Assembly (NCBI GenBank): GCA_003971905.1
Contig: RSEE01000120.1
Coordinates: forward strand, 1-64,000
Direction: 5' to 3'
From: Moniliella sp. 'wahieum'
Lineage: Eukaryota > Basidiomycota > Moniliellomycetes > Moniliellales > Moniliellaceae
DNA: 64,000 bases
Shown here: positions 37,970 through 50,400 of the stretch, piece after piece
How the letters are laid out: every line of letters begins with the position of its first letter
Position numbering within the stretch: position 1 is the first letter of the stretch
Translations under genes and position numbers: made by a program
Notes under the pieces: generated by a model
What the model saw: only the letters and a program-made list of their open reading frames with translations
Told to the model about the DNA's origin: nothing
Database searches by the model: none

Positions 37970-38151
37970 ATTTTGCCCCCGTCAGAGGCGGCAGGCACGA
38001 GGCATGGGGGCAGTGTGCGGAAAGCGCTGCTCGTCCGCCCTCGTGCCACAGCCGCTGCCATTTGGACGCGGCGAGGCAATCACCGCCCGCCCGCCTCGGT
38101 CGCCACCACCTCCTCTTCCACACTCTCGCCCTCCTCTTCTGGTGTCTGAAG
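37970..38151. promoter_or_regulatory. Short bidirectional promoter VPS9 / VPS60
   Basis: About 180 bases separate the probable 5' end of VPS9 (-) from the ATG of VPS60 (+), so the two genes must share regulatory DNA. No TATA box is obvious. The region is GC-rich, with a CT-rich patch at 38108-38142 just before the VPS60 start. Confidence 0.5.
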
Positions 38152-38856
38152 ATGAACCGCCTTTCGGCTCGCGCCAGGCGGCCAACAAGCCCAGTCTTCA
38201 AAGTGCCATCGTTTCGACCGAGCAGCGCGGAGGGAGTGGAAGTCAAGCTGCGCAAGCTTGATGGCGAGCTGTCTCGCTACAGGGACCAGCTCAACAAGAT
38301 GCGCGATGGCCCCGGCAAGCAGTCAGTGCAGCGCCGTGCGATGGGCGTGCTCAAACAGAAGCGCATGTATGAAGCGCAGCTTGTCCAGCTCCAGCAGCAA
38401 GCCTTCAACATGGAGCAAGCTACGATGACAACCGAGAACTTGCGCAACACCATGGCCACTGTCGACGCGATGAAGACAGCCAACACGGAGATGAAGCGCG
38501 CCTATGGAAAGGTCGATGTGAACCAGATCGAGCGGTTGCAAGACGAAATGGAGGACCTGATGGATGCGGCCAACGAGGTACAAGAGAGCCTCGGCCGGAC
38601 CTACGGCGTGCCAGATGAGATTGACGAGGACGGCCTGGCAGCCGAGCTGGACGCTCTGTATGTATAGTTTCTCTGCATTGCGGAACGCGTAGCGTTTGCT
38701 GACCAAGATGGGGACCAGGGAAAATGATCTGGAGGCGGAAGAGCTCGAGACGCCATCTTATCTGCAAGAGACTAATCCTGCGCTGCCTGACTTTGTGGAC
38801 GAGCCGCCTGTTCTGAGGCTGCGGATCATGCGCAGCAGAAGGAGGCGGCGGTGTAG
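38152..38856 (+). CDS. VPS60: ESCRT-III-type protein Vps60/CHMP5
   Basis: A Snf7-fold protein that works with Vta1 to stimulate the Vps4 ATPase in multivesicular-body sorting. The N-terminus reads MNRLFGSRQAANKPSL after allowing one missing T; the frame returns near VEVKLRKLDGELSRYRDQ. The core is a long charged helix (QLNKMRDGPGKQSVQRRAMG, LKQKRMYEAQLVQLQQQAFN), then NLRNTMATVDAMKTANTEMK and DEMEDLMDAANEVQESLGRT. One intron, 38658-38718 (61 nt, donor GTATGT), joins AELDAL to ENDLEAEELETPSYLQ, followed by the family motif LPDFVDEPPV. One missing C near 38815 hides the usual end (EAADHAQQKEAAV, stop 38856). The length of about 220 residues fits the family. It is divergent from VPS9. Confidence 0.92.
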
Positions 38857-39268
38857 GCGGAGCAGGCCATGCTCGTGATATGTGAATTCGCGTGTTCTCT
38901 GGAGGCTTGCCGCGGGGAGGCGGCGTGGGCGTGGGCGTGGGCGTGAGCCCAATGTAGCACAGCTCTGGCTTGGCCCCTAACCCGCCCAGCCGCGTAGGCG
39001 CATAGTCGCGTAGGCTAGACTCGCGAGCCGCTGCAAATCGCCCGCCCCCAATTCCGCTGCGGCGGAATACCCCCCGAAGGCTGGGCATGGCCAGCCGGCC
39101 AAGGCCACGAGCACGCGACGGGCACCCATCGCATCACCCACCTTCTCCGCGTCGCTGCTGCTGCACACCCCCTTCCCGACGGCGCGAGCACAGCGCTCAA
39201 CCTCCCGTTTGTCCCACCACACACGCTCGGTGTAGGCGCTGAACCCGCCAGAGGTGCTGTGGCCCAGG
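38857..39268. other. Spacer VPS60 / RPB7
   Basis: Holds the VPS60 3' UTR and RPB7 promoter. A GTGGGC hexamer repeat (GTGGGCGTGGGCGTGGGCGTG) lies at 38924-38944. No gene is seen. Confidence 0.6.
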
Positions 39269-39831
39269 ATGTTTTTCCTCAAGGACCTGACCCACACCAT
39301 CAACCTCCACCCCTCGTTCTTTGGCCCAGCCATGGTCAAATTCCTCGAGGCCAAGCTCCGGGATGACGTTGAGGGGACGTGCACAGGGCGGTACGGGTAC
39401 ATCATCTCCGTTATCCGTGTCACCTCCATTGGCGACGGCACCGTCCTGCCCGGCTCGGGCCTGGCCGAGTTCAAGTCGACGTACAGTGCCATTGTCATGA
39501 AGCCCTTCAAAGGAGAGGTTGTCGATGCCATGGTCACCTCGGTCAACAAGATGGGATTCTTTGCTTCGGTGGGCCCGATGAATATCTTTGTCTCCACTCA
39601 TCTTCTCCCGGTGGAGTACAAGTTCCTCAAAATTCTAACCCACCCGAATTTGCTTCAACCGAGGCTTCCATCACCCCCGGCTCAAAGGTCCGCCTGCGCA
39701 TTCTCGGTCTTCGGCAGAAGCGAGTGAAATTGTACGTGTCCCATCCTACTTGACGTGCTCCTCTCACAACTTCCTTGCGTCAGTTCGCCATTGGAACGAT
39801 GAAGGAGGACTTTTTGGGACCAACGGAGTAA
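39269..39831 (+). CDS. RPB7: RNA polymerase II subunit Rpb7
   Basis: Rpb7 pairs with Rpb4 to form the stalk of RNA polymerase II. The start [20 protein letters not shown] at 39269 and then [14 protein letters not shown] are the N-terminal RNP-like domain. [20 protein letters not shown] and [20 protein letters not shown] begin the OB-fold, which continues in another frame as [20 protein letters not shown] and [13 protein letters not shown] after one missing C near 39628. A 52-nt intron (39732-39783) separates this from the last exon [15 protein letters not shown], stop 39831. Joining them in frame needs one more base at the donor (probably a second G before GTACGT). The total of about 170 residues matches the family. 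It converges on the CCCH-finger gene. Confidence 0.94.
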
Positions 39832-40578
39832 AAGGCGTTTCCTTAGTCTACTCTCTGCGCCCAGTCCGGATCGAGACCCCATGTCCCAAAAAAGTGTGAG
39901 CCAAGAGGGGGTGCATGCTACCTCCAATGGTCGTCGCTTGGATACCATTTTCCCTTCGCTATGGTTTCCCGTTCCGAGTCCTTGAGTCGCTTACTCTCTT
40001 GTCGTACGTTCCCACATGCCACATGCCGTTCTGATTCGTATTTCTGTGTTGCACTCTTTACCAGGGTACACAACTGTAGCTCATGAGTAGGAAAGGATCA
40101 TGAATAGGAGAAAGGTGGAGTTAGAGTCCCCTCAAGTACTTCGGAAGTCAAAGGGATGCGAGAGCAATCCACAATAGAATACAGTTCCGATTATGCGAAA
40201 ACGCACGACACTTGTAAGCTTAACATTGGACCTGCAGTAGCAAAGCAAACAAGGATCAGTGCATCGATCCCAAGCACATGCAGAGCGACTACTGTCTCAC
40301 ACTTTTAGGTCATTTAGCCCTTAGGCCTTAGGATAGATCCATATCGCCCTCGGGATCTGGTGCCGTAGATGAGACCGCAGGAGGGGTGATTGTAAAGGGT
40401 TTGGGCCCTTCGCGTCTTTTGGTGCAGACACAGCCGCGGCACCCTGGTTGGAAGCAAGAGGGCTTGGCTCGGAGCCTTCCCCCTCAGTGGCGCCATTGTT
40501 TTTGGTTGTACTTTTTGTTCCGTGCTGTACGTCGTCTCTCGCTCTCCTCATCGCCATCGCCATCCTCCACTCATTCTC
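39832..40578. other. Convergent 3' spacer, AT-richer
   Basis: Ordinary 3' intergenic DNA, clearly lower in GC than the flanking genes. It contains TTAGCCCTTAGGCCTTAGG at about 40315-40333, a relative of the CCTTAGG array at 56317. No gene is supported. Confidence 0.6.
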
Positions 40579-42630
40579 TCATCTCCTCATCTCCTGATCG
40601 CCATCATCAACATCATATCCTCTCGTCGTCCTCTTCTTCATCGACTTCCTCTTCGTCGCCCCGGCCTCTGATGAGTATCCAGTCACTCTCTTCTTCGCTC
40701 CACTTTCCTCTTCGGGCTCGCCCCCGAAGCCAAAGTCCTGTTGGGCTGCGAATTCCTTAGCCCCGCGCTTGTGCCGCTTGCTCCGATGCGCCAAAGGGAT
40801 GCCAAATTAACCGTTTCCCCTTCTGGCGCTGGTCCGTCAGAAGAGGAAGACGCAGATCGTTTTTCTCCCAGCTGGAAGTGCGGCAGCATCGTCCCGAAGA
40901 AACAAGGCATCATCTTCAACATTCTGATACTCACTTCCCACTCCTTCGTCTGTCGTTTTGTCAGTCGTGGCAGTGGCGGGGTCGGCATCCGCATGAGCCC
41001 GGAGGACATGGGGCAAACGGCAACCTGGACGCGTGCACTTGCCCGTCTCTGCGAAATCAGGGCAATCAAATGAATGGAGCTGTGCACAGTCCTTCCCCTG
41101 ATCACACCAACCATATTTCGCGAAGTTACGACAGTAAACGCCTTCCTCGTTGATTTCCTCTCCCTGGGCCTTGGCTTGCTCTCGTTTAAGTGCAGCCTTG
41201 GTTGCGTCCGAGTGGGTATAGAAACACTCGTCTGCCCCAAACCGGCATTGGCCAGTGAGGAAGTGGGTACAGTCGGGAACGCGATGAGGGTCGCGAATGT
41301 GGGACAGGTGGCAAGAGCCCGGTGCCTTTTGGCACCCTTTGGCAGTCAAAGCACCAGGGCAGATGGCCACCTTACTCTCGTCGTGCACAAACGGGCAGGA
41401 CAGCCCCCGTTTGCACTGACCTGTCTTTTGGAAAAATGTGCAGGGTGTGTTTTGGGCAACAGAGCGGCGAGCGAGAGAACGAGAAGACCTACGCCCGCGT
41501 CCACGGGATGCGTCCCGCGCTCGTTGCATGGTCGCGATCCCCTCTCCCAGCTTGGCCAGGCGGGCAGCCGTCTTGGCAGCGGCCTTCTTGGCAGCCGCCT
41601 CTTTGCGCACGGCCAGCAAGTCCTTGGAAATCAAATTGCCCGTCTTGGTACGAACGAATTGTTGACCGTTAAATGAGGCTGAAGAGGGCGTAGCTTGTTC
41701 ACCCGCATCCGGGTGATTGTTTTCCCTGTCGACTCGGCTGTGGTTCAGGCGGGACAGGTCCCTTCTTGATCATTTTCTCGCCTGATTCATCAAACTGGAA
41801 AATGACGCCATCTATGATGATCTCTCCCGTGTCTCCTCGCCGTACAGAGGGCTTGGGCTGGTCTTCTTGGGCTTGACAGGTCGGGATGAAGCGGCAACAG
41901 CTTTGGCCTTAGCCGTCGCTTCCAACGCGGCAAGACGGGCCGGCTCACTGGTAACGAAAGCAAAAGTTAATATGGAGAGAATGCAACAAGACCAAAGTAC
42001 GTACGTCTGTTCATACCGGTCGCTCCGGACAAGGCTTAAGTTGTGGGTGGTCTTGCGTTTGACCCAGTTGTCGGCCTGCCCTACCGACAAGGTCGGGGAC
42101 ACGGCGCCACCAGCTCCAGGAACGGCGGGCACGGGCATACCTGGTGGGGGGGATGCCACCGCGGGGACAGAGGGGGGCGATGTGTGAGATGAAGTGGAAG
42201 ATGCCGAATTATTGAGCACAAGGGTGCGGTGGCGAGATGGAAGGGGAGCGCCTCCTGCGCCCGCTCCGCCTCTGCGTCCACGGCCGTGGGAGTTGAAAGC
42301 AGCAGAATAGGAAGCTCGCCCACGGCCTCGGGCGCGGTAGGACGGATTCCAGGAGCCACGCACGGGCGCGTAGCTAGACATCAAGTGGGGCGGACGAGGA
42401 GCATTGTACGTGGGGGCGGGGAAGGGGAAGGGCGGGGCAGAAGGGTTTAGCGGGACGGAGGAGGGAGGGGGCCGGACGGCGCGGCGGCGGCGGTGTGATG
42501 CTGTGCTGGATGCGGGCGGTGCGGCGGAGCGAGCGGCGGTCTGCTGGGCAATGCGTGCTTCCAGCCGCGCGATCTCTGCCTGGATCTCCGCCGCAGACTG
42601 GGCGGGCGCCGCGGACGAGTTGGAGGCCAT
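40579..42630 (-). CDS. Five-finger CCCH zinc protein (ZC3H3/Red5 type)
   Basis: Five consecutive CCCH fingers identify it: CTFFQKTGQCKRGLSCPFVH, CPGALTAKGCQKAPGSCHLS-H, CTHFLTGQCRFGADECFYTH, CRNFAKYGWCDQGKDCAQLH and CPDFAETGKCTRPGCRLPH (41443 down to about 41003). This number and order match vertebrate ZC3H3 and fission-yeast Red5, nuclear factors in polyadenylation, export or exosome-linked RNA elimination. The start at 42630 (MASNSSAAPAQSAAEIQAEI) begins a coiled segment, then an Arg/Gly/Ser-rich region with RG repeats. One intron, 41948-42004 (57 nt, GTACGT donor), joins RYEQT to EPARLAALEA. The conserved IIIDGVIFQFDESGEKMIKK precedes the fingers. Frame breaks lie near 41828 and near 41750. 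After ALFLRDDAAALPAGRK the last ~90 codons are acidic or basic depending on frame, so the exact stop (40837 or 40579) is unsure. Confidence 0.88.
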
Positions 42631-42976
42631 GGCGGGGAGCAAGACGCCAGCCCCGGCGGCTGCTTGGGAGCCCCAGCTGGCTCTGCGTTAGATGGGCCCA
42701 GGGCGGAATGGAGGCGGGGCGGAATGCAAATATTGAATTCAATCGGCAGCAGAGCCATGGCGTGCATGACGCGCGTATGGCGGCGGGTGATGCATGATGC
42801 ATGATGCACACTAGGTTTGCACTGAATTAAATTACTGCCATCCATCCCAGCCCAGCGCCTAACTTCCGACAGCGTGCAAGCTGGCGGGCGGACGCGTTGC
42901 GTTGACCATTCAGACTGAGTTCGCCGGCCAGGCTAACCCGCCTCGCCTCGCACACTCTATCCCCCACTCCAGCCCC
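42631..42976. promoter_or_regulatory. Divergent promoter with CATGATG array
   Basis: 346 bases between two divergent start codons. At 42788-42808 three tandem CATGATG units (the CATCATG family seen on the other strand) lie 160-170 bases from each gene start. Confidence 0.55.
42788..42808. repeat. TGATGCA heptamer array, 3 copies
   Basis: Three tandem units in 7-bp register, equal to CATCATG on the minus strand, in the divergent promoter of the CCCH-finger and GLTSCR genes. Confidence 0.9.
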
Positions 42977-44283
42977 ATGCATGCCGCCCTCGCGGACGAG
43001 TGGGCAGCACTGCAGGCGGAAGCACACGACCACGCCAGCCAGGCCCTGGATGCTGACCAGCGCGCCGCGCTTGCTCCTGACGCCCTCTCGCCCTTCTGCT
43101 CCGCCGCCGATGCCGTGGCACGCCTGTTGCCTTACCACGTCTTTGACAGTCCGCACCGAGCATCCGGCTGTGAACGATCGCCCTGATCACCCCCATGACC
43201 CCATCCATACTACGCCCTCTGACACTGGTGCCTGCTATCCTTCCCCACGCGAGAGCATTGCACTCTGGTCGCGCTACTCATCGCTGTCTGATCGCTACCG
43301 ATCCGCACTCGTCCGCTCTGATGGCGGTCGCACGAGGGCCCAAGAAAACGCTTCATGCAGCTTCAGATACGACATCTCTCTGCCGATTACGAGCGAACAT
43401 CTCGCTAGCGAACAACCCAACTCAACACGCTTCGCCGAATACGAGGGTGGGTACGCTCTAATCCACGCTTGGGTCCTACCCTCCCCACCCAGCCCCCTCA
43501 AAGCCACAGTGTGCTCCAACAGCACCTGTTTCTAGCGCCGACACTTCGACCCCTTCATCTACCGCGCCACCCCAACCAACTCGTTCCCCGGCCGGCTGTC
43601 GTGTCTGCAGCGAAACCGAAGGTCGTCCAAGTAAAAAACGAGGACGCAAGGCTAAGTCTGATTTGGCTGCCGCCATGACAGCTGTAGCCAGGCGCCAACA
43701 CCACTTCTCGTCCGCCCTTTCCCCCGCCCCTCGTTGGTGCAGGTGCTAGCCCGGGCTTTATGCGTCCTAACCCCACCGCAGGAGGCCCTCCACGCAACAC
43801 TGGACCGAGACGGCATTCCCTTTGTCCTCCAGATCCCACTTACATGGCTCACCCGTCTCACTCAAGCTGGAATTCAGCCGTTACCCGCCCCGTACCTCGT
43901 TCCTGCTCTCTCAGCCTCCGGGCCACAAAGCGGCGTAAGAGTCGGACCTGATACGGCTCCCCGACCACCTTCGGCCGAACAAAAAGAACCGCCGTTCTAG
44001 TTGGCATCACCCAAACCGTCCCACCCAACGCACCCACCTCTCCACCTGTCCAAATCCTCCATATTTCTCTTCGGTGGGATAAGCTCGCCCCGCCTCAATT
44101 GACCACGGTCGTCAACCTTCTCAACTCAATCCAGCAGGCGAGTGCGCCTACTTTCCCAGGGAGAGTCTTCCCGTCCATCCCAATAGGACCCAGTGGTGTG
44201 CTGCCGTTCGCACCCACTGGATCCGTTCCGGCACAATCTTTAGGAAGCGGAGCGTCCTCGCCAACTCAAAGGCCAAGCCAGTG
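42977..44283 (+). CDS. GLTSCR-domain protein (BICRA/BICRAL-like, SWI/SNF-associated family)
   Basis: The N-terminus carries the GLTSCR conserved helix: ALDADQRAALAPDALSPFCS, then AADAVARLLPYHVFD, matching the LLPYHVF signature of this domain. In animals these proteins (BICRA, BICRAL) define the GBAF/ncBAF class of SWI/SNF remodellers; the fungal role is inferred. In the next frame the same helical region goes on: SIALWSRYSSLSDRYRSALV. Downstream come Pro/Ser/Thr-rich linkers, a basic AT-hook/NLS-like patch GRPSKKRGRKAKSDLAA near 43621-43671, and a C-terminal stretch TTVVNLLNSIQQASAPTFPG. Several frame changes (after YHVFD near 43150; around 43500-43600; near 43960) make it appear as short pieces. 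The ATG at 42977 is chosen as the first start ahead of the domain. No intron is required. Confidence 0.72.
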
Positions 44284-47200
44284 AATAACGTTGGTTTGGC
44301 ACCAACTCTGCTCTTTCAACTGCTCTGGTATGCACAAGTCTAACACATGTGAAACGAATTTGCCACAGGAAGACGGGTGGAACCGGCGGATCTGCACTGT
44401 TGGCCTCGCACCGCAGAAAAAATCGTCTCGGCCTCCCTTGCTCATGATGTGTCGTGAGGACGATGATCCTAGTGGCTTGATACCTCCGAGCTCTCTCCGC
44501 CGAGTCGATTAGCAGGGGAAGCTATTGGTGTATTGAACTGATTCATCCCCGAGTGTTTGCTACCGAAGTTGTTTGTGGTACATTCTGGGGACCGACGAGT
44601 TCGTGTCTATGCTGTGCAGAAAATCTATAACACCTTGCGATCCACAGGGAGGGGAGGGGTAGGGATTGAACGGAGGATGCGAGGAGTCAATCGTTGTAGT
44701 CGAATAAGCGTTGACTGGAAACACGAGACTGGTGGGCAGTGGGACTGGTCGCATTTTTCATTTATCTCTCTTTGCTGGCGATACCACACTGGCTTCCTGA
44801 ATAGCCTGGTAAGCACAGCGTTTCTTTTGTCCCTGACTGAAGTTGTGCAAATGCATGGACGCAGCAACATATCCAACGGTTGTTCTTGAGGTGTATCCGC
44901 TCCCCCCCGGACCGCATACGCAACGTTAGCGCGTGAACTGAATTGAATCGGTGGTACCCGGGCTTGTCGCTGCTGGGAGTCTTCAGCGAGGCGCAAAGGC
45001 TGGATACTCGGGCTTAAGAGACTACGGCGTAGGAAGTGTAACTCCTAACCCACAAGTTAACATAGCAAAAGGTATTCATATCAATCAGCCCCATCGAGGC
45101 CAATGAAAAGGAAAAGATTTTAGAGGTGAGCGCCAGCGACCAGTGTGTAAGGGAGGCGGCACTCGTGGCGACCTCGTGTGCAAGCACAAGCGATGGAAGC
45201 CGAAGAGACAAAGAGTGGAATGACAAGTACAGCTGGGCAGTGCCCAGCGTAACAGTTGTCAAACTGTTAAGAACAGATACTACACTTGATCTAAGCCAGA
45301 AGGCCAGAAGAGTTGGGGAAAACAGAGATGCCCCGACCAAGCCCTTATATAGGCCTGTCGGTCCTGCAACCCTACCAGTGATCCCAGGTCACTGATCGAG
45401 ATCATCACCGGTTCGATCAGCTTCACTTCTCGCAAGGAGGCAGTGTCACGAGAACATTTATTGCGGAAGGTGCATTCCACGGGCCCTGTGCCCGCAATCC
45501 CTGCCTCCACCTGCCAGCCTCCACGGGGCACGGGCCTCCACTGCCTCGCAGTTTCCGCCGTCGAGTTCCGCCCGAGCAATACAGGTGATAATCATCCATC
45601 ACCGGTATTGCGTTTCCACCAGGCTGGCTCGTCCGCCGGCGTAATATGTTAGTACTTAGTGTAGTAGTTGTGCGAACCAATCAAGGAGCCAATAGCGTCG
45701 CCAATTCAGAACCCTCTTGCTCCCGCCATCCGCTTCCCAACCGGATGAAGCACGCATGGATTCGAATGAGCATAGTAGGCATGTGAGTAATGACTCATCT
45801 TAATGAGACTCCTCAGTATATACTGGCATTTCCAGTCCTCAAACATCATCAGTCCTGTTGACGCATAGTTACCAGCCCATCATCCATACCAAGCCGGGGA
45901 AGAATGGCCATAAGTATGTCCGTGGTACATCGCATTCTTGCACTGTGGTCTTTGAAAAGGCAAAACGTGGAGCGTCAAGGAGTAATACTGTGCGTTGTTG
46001 TTGGTGACTGTGTAAAAGCGCGTCTTGAACAATGCCTGCGTGTTCCATTCTTACGAGATATATATATGTCAAGCTTCCCGATCATTTGCTGGCCACGAAG
46101 TTCACTCAGGCTCTGGTACTTTGGCAGCCTCTCACGTCTTCGTGCTTTGCTGACTATCACTTGCCCACATCAAATCGTATCCGGAGTGCTCCTGTCAGTT
46201 CATTACACTGTGGGTCCGGGGTCCCCTCATAAGGCCTGATCCCCGACCCCGTAAAAGCTAAGGGGATATGGCAACTTTTCTGCTTTGTAGGAGTGATGGG
46301 CCCATATCTGAGAGCGTCAAGAACTTATAGTACCTGTGTCCATTCCACTCGGCCCGAAGATATCGACACATTGATTCATCTCGATATACACATCCCCGTA
46401 CCTCCTTTTCGTGTATATATAGCACGGGCCAAGATTTGAACAAGATCAGCGGTATGAGTATCAACCCAATGCGAAGGGCTAGCTTCCTCTGCAGTCCTGG
46501 AATGGTGTGTGGCCTTAAATCTTGCCTGGCTCAGTTAAATGATGGGGTGTGTAGGAGGGAGATTGCTTCGGATGACAGGTATTCATTCAGGCTGCATGGA
46601 ATGGCGCCTTATACCAGAGGAGAAGGAGAAGCTATCACACGGTAAACCACGCGTGATGAGGGGAAAGAGACACAAAGGGGGCAAGGAAGATCTAGAACAA
46701 GGATCATACCCACATCCTGTGGGAATGTGTGTGTGATCCGTCAGTGTGTCTACTTCTCCCCCGCCTGCCTTTCATCTCAACCGTTGAGCCGCCGGGTGGC
46801 TCGTGCTTTATTGGCCAACTTCTCCCTTCAGTTCCTCCTCAGTCCTAGGAGTTCCGTTGTTTTATTTTTCCTGCTTTTCCTTGTTCCGCATCTTAGCCCC
46901 TGGTGGCGACTCGGTTGCTGGTTGGCTTAGACCACCGCCACCACCACCACCACAGGGGGGTTGCATCACTCTCGAGGACCATCCGGACTCCAGGTCTTAT
47001 CATCTATCTCTGATCTTCAAATGCATGTGACACCAGGGGGAGTGTCTATTCGTGTATTCGTGGGTCCTATATCTTTTCTCATCGCCTTTGATTCTCTCAG
47101 TCAGAACAGCCAGAGCAGCTGTTACGGTTATATTACTCGCGATTTTGGAGTTTCTTGGTGTCCCCACCCCCCGCATAGTGCAGACGATACAGAAAAGGTG

Positions 47201-47426
47201 TCACGTGTCTATCCCCTTTGTCATGTGCTAGCATGCGACGCGTGATGGTCACGTGTTGTGTGACACGAAATAGGGTGCTCGTAGGGTTGTCGTAATTAAC
47301 ACCCAGCACCACCAGCAGGGAGCCGGCAGGTAACCCTCCCCGCATAACCACCGCCACCACCACCACCGCAACCGCAATCACTGCCACGATCACCACGCAT
47401 CAGCGACGCGGAAGGCATGGGAAGCG
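44284..47426. other. 3.1-kb AT-richer spacer without a supported gene
   Basis: GC is visibly lower than in the flanking genes. Open frames are short and lack motifs. TATA-like sequences occur near 45346 (TTATATAGG), 45820 (GTATATACTG), 46063 (ATATATATATG) and 46410 (TATATATAGC), some in promoter-like settings without a following gene. CCA-type triplet repeats lie near 46931-46950 and 47350-47375. Remnants of a mobile element are conceivable, but I found no paired terminal repeats, target duplication or protein domain to support one. Confidence 0.5.
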
Positions 47427-50400
47427 ATGGCGATAGCGAAGTCCAAACGCTCGTCGAGCGTTGACTCGCCCGAGCCGCCTGCTGCGCAGCCCGCAAGAGA
47501 CACCGCTCGCGCACCACCGAGCTAGCTCCGCGCCCACACCCACGCCGACATCTCAGCCCGGCATTCGGCCAACCTGGGTGGGCGATTGACCTTTGCCCCA
47601 GTTGGAAGCAGTGCTCGTCCCCGTCGCTCAACTCGTGTCGTCTCTCCACATCCTGCCCCCTCTCTCCGTTCTTCTCGCTCTTCCCGCCCTGCGTCTAGGC
47701 AACGCGGAGCTTCACAGCGTACCTTGCCCTCTCGCTCCCCCTCTCCGCACCTCAGCATCAGCAGTGATACAGAACCCGTACATCTGCCTGCATCACCCAG
47801 TCGGCCACTTCCGAAGAACTCTCTGCGCTTTCCGCACCACTCAAAAGCGAGCTCATCACGACGACTGCGTCCCAAGACGATTGTCCTATCCGATTCCGAT
47901 CACGAAGCCATCGACTCGGATTCATCAGCTTCCGAAGAGCTACTCCCTCCTTCCGCCCCATCGCAGTCGCGCATCAATCATTGTTCGAGTCGAAGCACCG
48001 CCACGCCACCCGCGCCGCCTCACTCGTACATCCTGTGGTCATACATGATTCCATCCAACAGTCCCTCTTTGCGTTCCCATGGGCTACTGCTTTTGCCCCC
48101 ATGACACTGTCTGAATTGGCGGTTCACCCAGCCAAGGTAGGTGCAGTTCATGGCTGGATGCGAGAGGCGCTGCTAGGCCCCCCGAGCCTCCGTCGTCTGC
48201 GTCGTCTTCTCTGCATTCGCGGGCCCACAGGATCGGGCAAGAGTGCCCTCGTTGAAGCACTTAGTAGAGAGGCCGATTTTCGCGTCACTGCCGACGCCAT
48301 CATTTTTGGTGCCCGCAACTACACGGTGACAGGAAGATCCTCCAAGCCCCTTTCATACCCTAAACCCATCCCAGGGGATCCCAATTGGGGGTTCGAGGCC
48401 GTGCCATTTAATGCACACACGCTTCCCTCGGCATCGCGGGGCATGTGGGATGGCGGTGAGTTAACATCTGTATCAACTGCTTTCGGCGCCTTCCTCCACG
48501 AAGCGGGAAGCGGTCGAACCTTGGCCTTTGCGCCCCCCGAGAAGGAGAAGAGCACAATGCCCGCTCCCTGCCTCCCTTCCAGCTCTACTCATCTTCCGGT
48601 CGCACCCGTGCACCACCTCGATCGCCTCCATCATCGGTTTCTTCTTCGGGCCTGCACCGTGCCATCTCGTTAAGCCCATCTGCCACACGGCTTCCCTTGA
48701 GTCAACTCTCTACACTGCTAGAGGATCACGAACCTTCGGCCTCCAGCAACAAGCAAAAGCCTTAGGGCCACGTAGCCCCTGGCGCCGAACCCAGTCCACA
48801 CCTCATGGAATGTTGCCCCATCTGGCTATGCCCGCTCTCCCTCCCTTGGACGGAACGGGGTCGGGAACCGAAGCCGAATCGGGTCATCGGCATAAGTTAA
48901 TTATTGTCGAAGACCTACCCAACCTGTATCACAAACCAACCCGGGATGCATTTCAAGCTGCTTTGCTTGCTTTTCTAAGCCAGCCTGACACTCTGGCTGC
49001 CCCTGTACCGCTCGTATTGCTTCTCTCTGAATCTGCACCTCAACTCGGAGCATCGCCAGAGGATGGAGAGGGCGAAGCTGCCGCTGCCTCGCATGCCGGC
49101 GCGGGTTTAGGTTGGTCTGATCGACTGGCCAACGTATGGGATGCACGCACACTCTTGGGCGATGTACGGCTGCAGGCAGGCTATGCTGATGTTGAACTCA
49201 ACCCAGCCAGTATGACAATGCTCAAACAGGCACTCCGCCGGACAGTTGATTGTGCTTTGAGCTTTTGTGCCTCCAAGGCTGGGCCAACAGCTATTGACGC
49301 TCCACTGGAAGGACCCACCTTGGCCAGAGCCGAGGCGCATGCCGGATTTACTCGGGTAATGGGCTACGCTGCTGCTGATGCCTTGGCTCGGTCATCCCTG
49401 ACGGGGGATTTGCGAGGTGCCAGTATTGCCCTCCAAGAAACATTACGGACCATGACCCAAGACCGATCTGGGTGCCCGCCACAGCATCCCCCAGCGACGG
49501 GGATGCCAGGGAAGAAACGTCCTAGGGCAGGTACGAAAGCACTCGCACGATTGGAGGAAACGGAGGCCAGGGCAAAAGCAGAGCAGGAATGGGACCCGTG
49601 GTGGAGAAGGTGGCAGCGCGGGTGGCGGGACTGGATCTGTGGCACTTGGTCGGAAAAGTCCTATATAACAAGCAAGAGCCCGCTCTTCCCTGGGACCGAC
49701 CCCGCAGTCTACCTCAGTCATCCCAAGTGGGCGAGCAGAGCAGTACCCATGGTCGAGACAAATTATTGGACGGGGTTTACGGGCCCAGCAGGCCCTGTTG
49801 GTCCACAACGAGTTCAACGCAGCGACTGGCATCTAAATGTCCTTCTGGCACGCCGCCCGTCGGCCCGCCTGGCCCAAACTCATGCAGCAGCCAGCGACGG
49901 ATCCCCTTAAACTCTGGGGCTCTTACCGTCAGCCCCGCTGATTTATCTCTTTTTTTGCTTGACAATGCCCCGCGATTCACCTCAGCACATGAGCAGATGC
50001 TCTCCTACGCCCGAGGCCGTGGTCTCCCCGTCCCCCCCGAGTTTGACGACCCATCTTTCGACAAGCTGTCTGTGCCCGCTCCCGATCCCGACGGTCAGAG
50101 TTTGATTCGGATGCAACACAGCCAGAGGAGCTATCTGAAGCGTCTTCGGCTATTCCGCTCGCATCTGCGCCTCTGGTGCGCAAGGCAACTGGGTTGCTGG
50201 CTAGCGCGAGGATAGCCGATGCTCTTAGCTTGGCCGATGCATATTTTGGCTCTCCTGCCGGCGGGAGTGGACCAGGGGATGCCATCCTCATCGGGGCGGC
50301 AAGAGTCTCAACCCGTCGTCTTTGGCATTCGGATCAGGGGTATCAAGCGTAGCCGAAGAATACGAATTCCATACGGCCGTTCGGGGTGTCACGACGCACA

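Noticed and set aside
44284-46700. Possible solo LTRs or decayed retroelement
   Set aside because: TATA-like motifs and low GC hint at one, but I found no matching pair of terminal repeats, no flanking target duplication and no element protein. Not enough to name a family.
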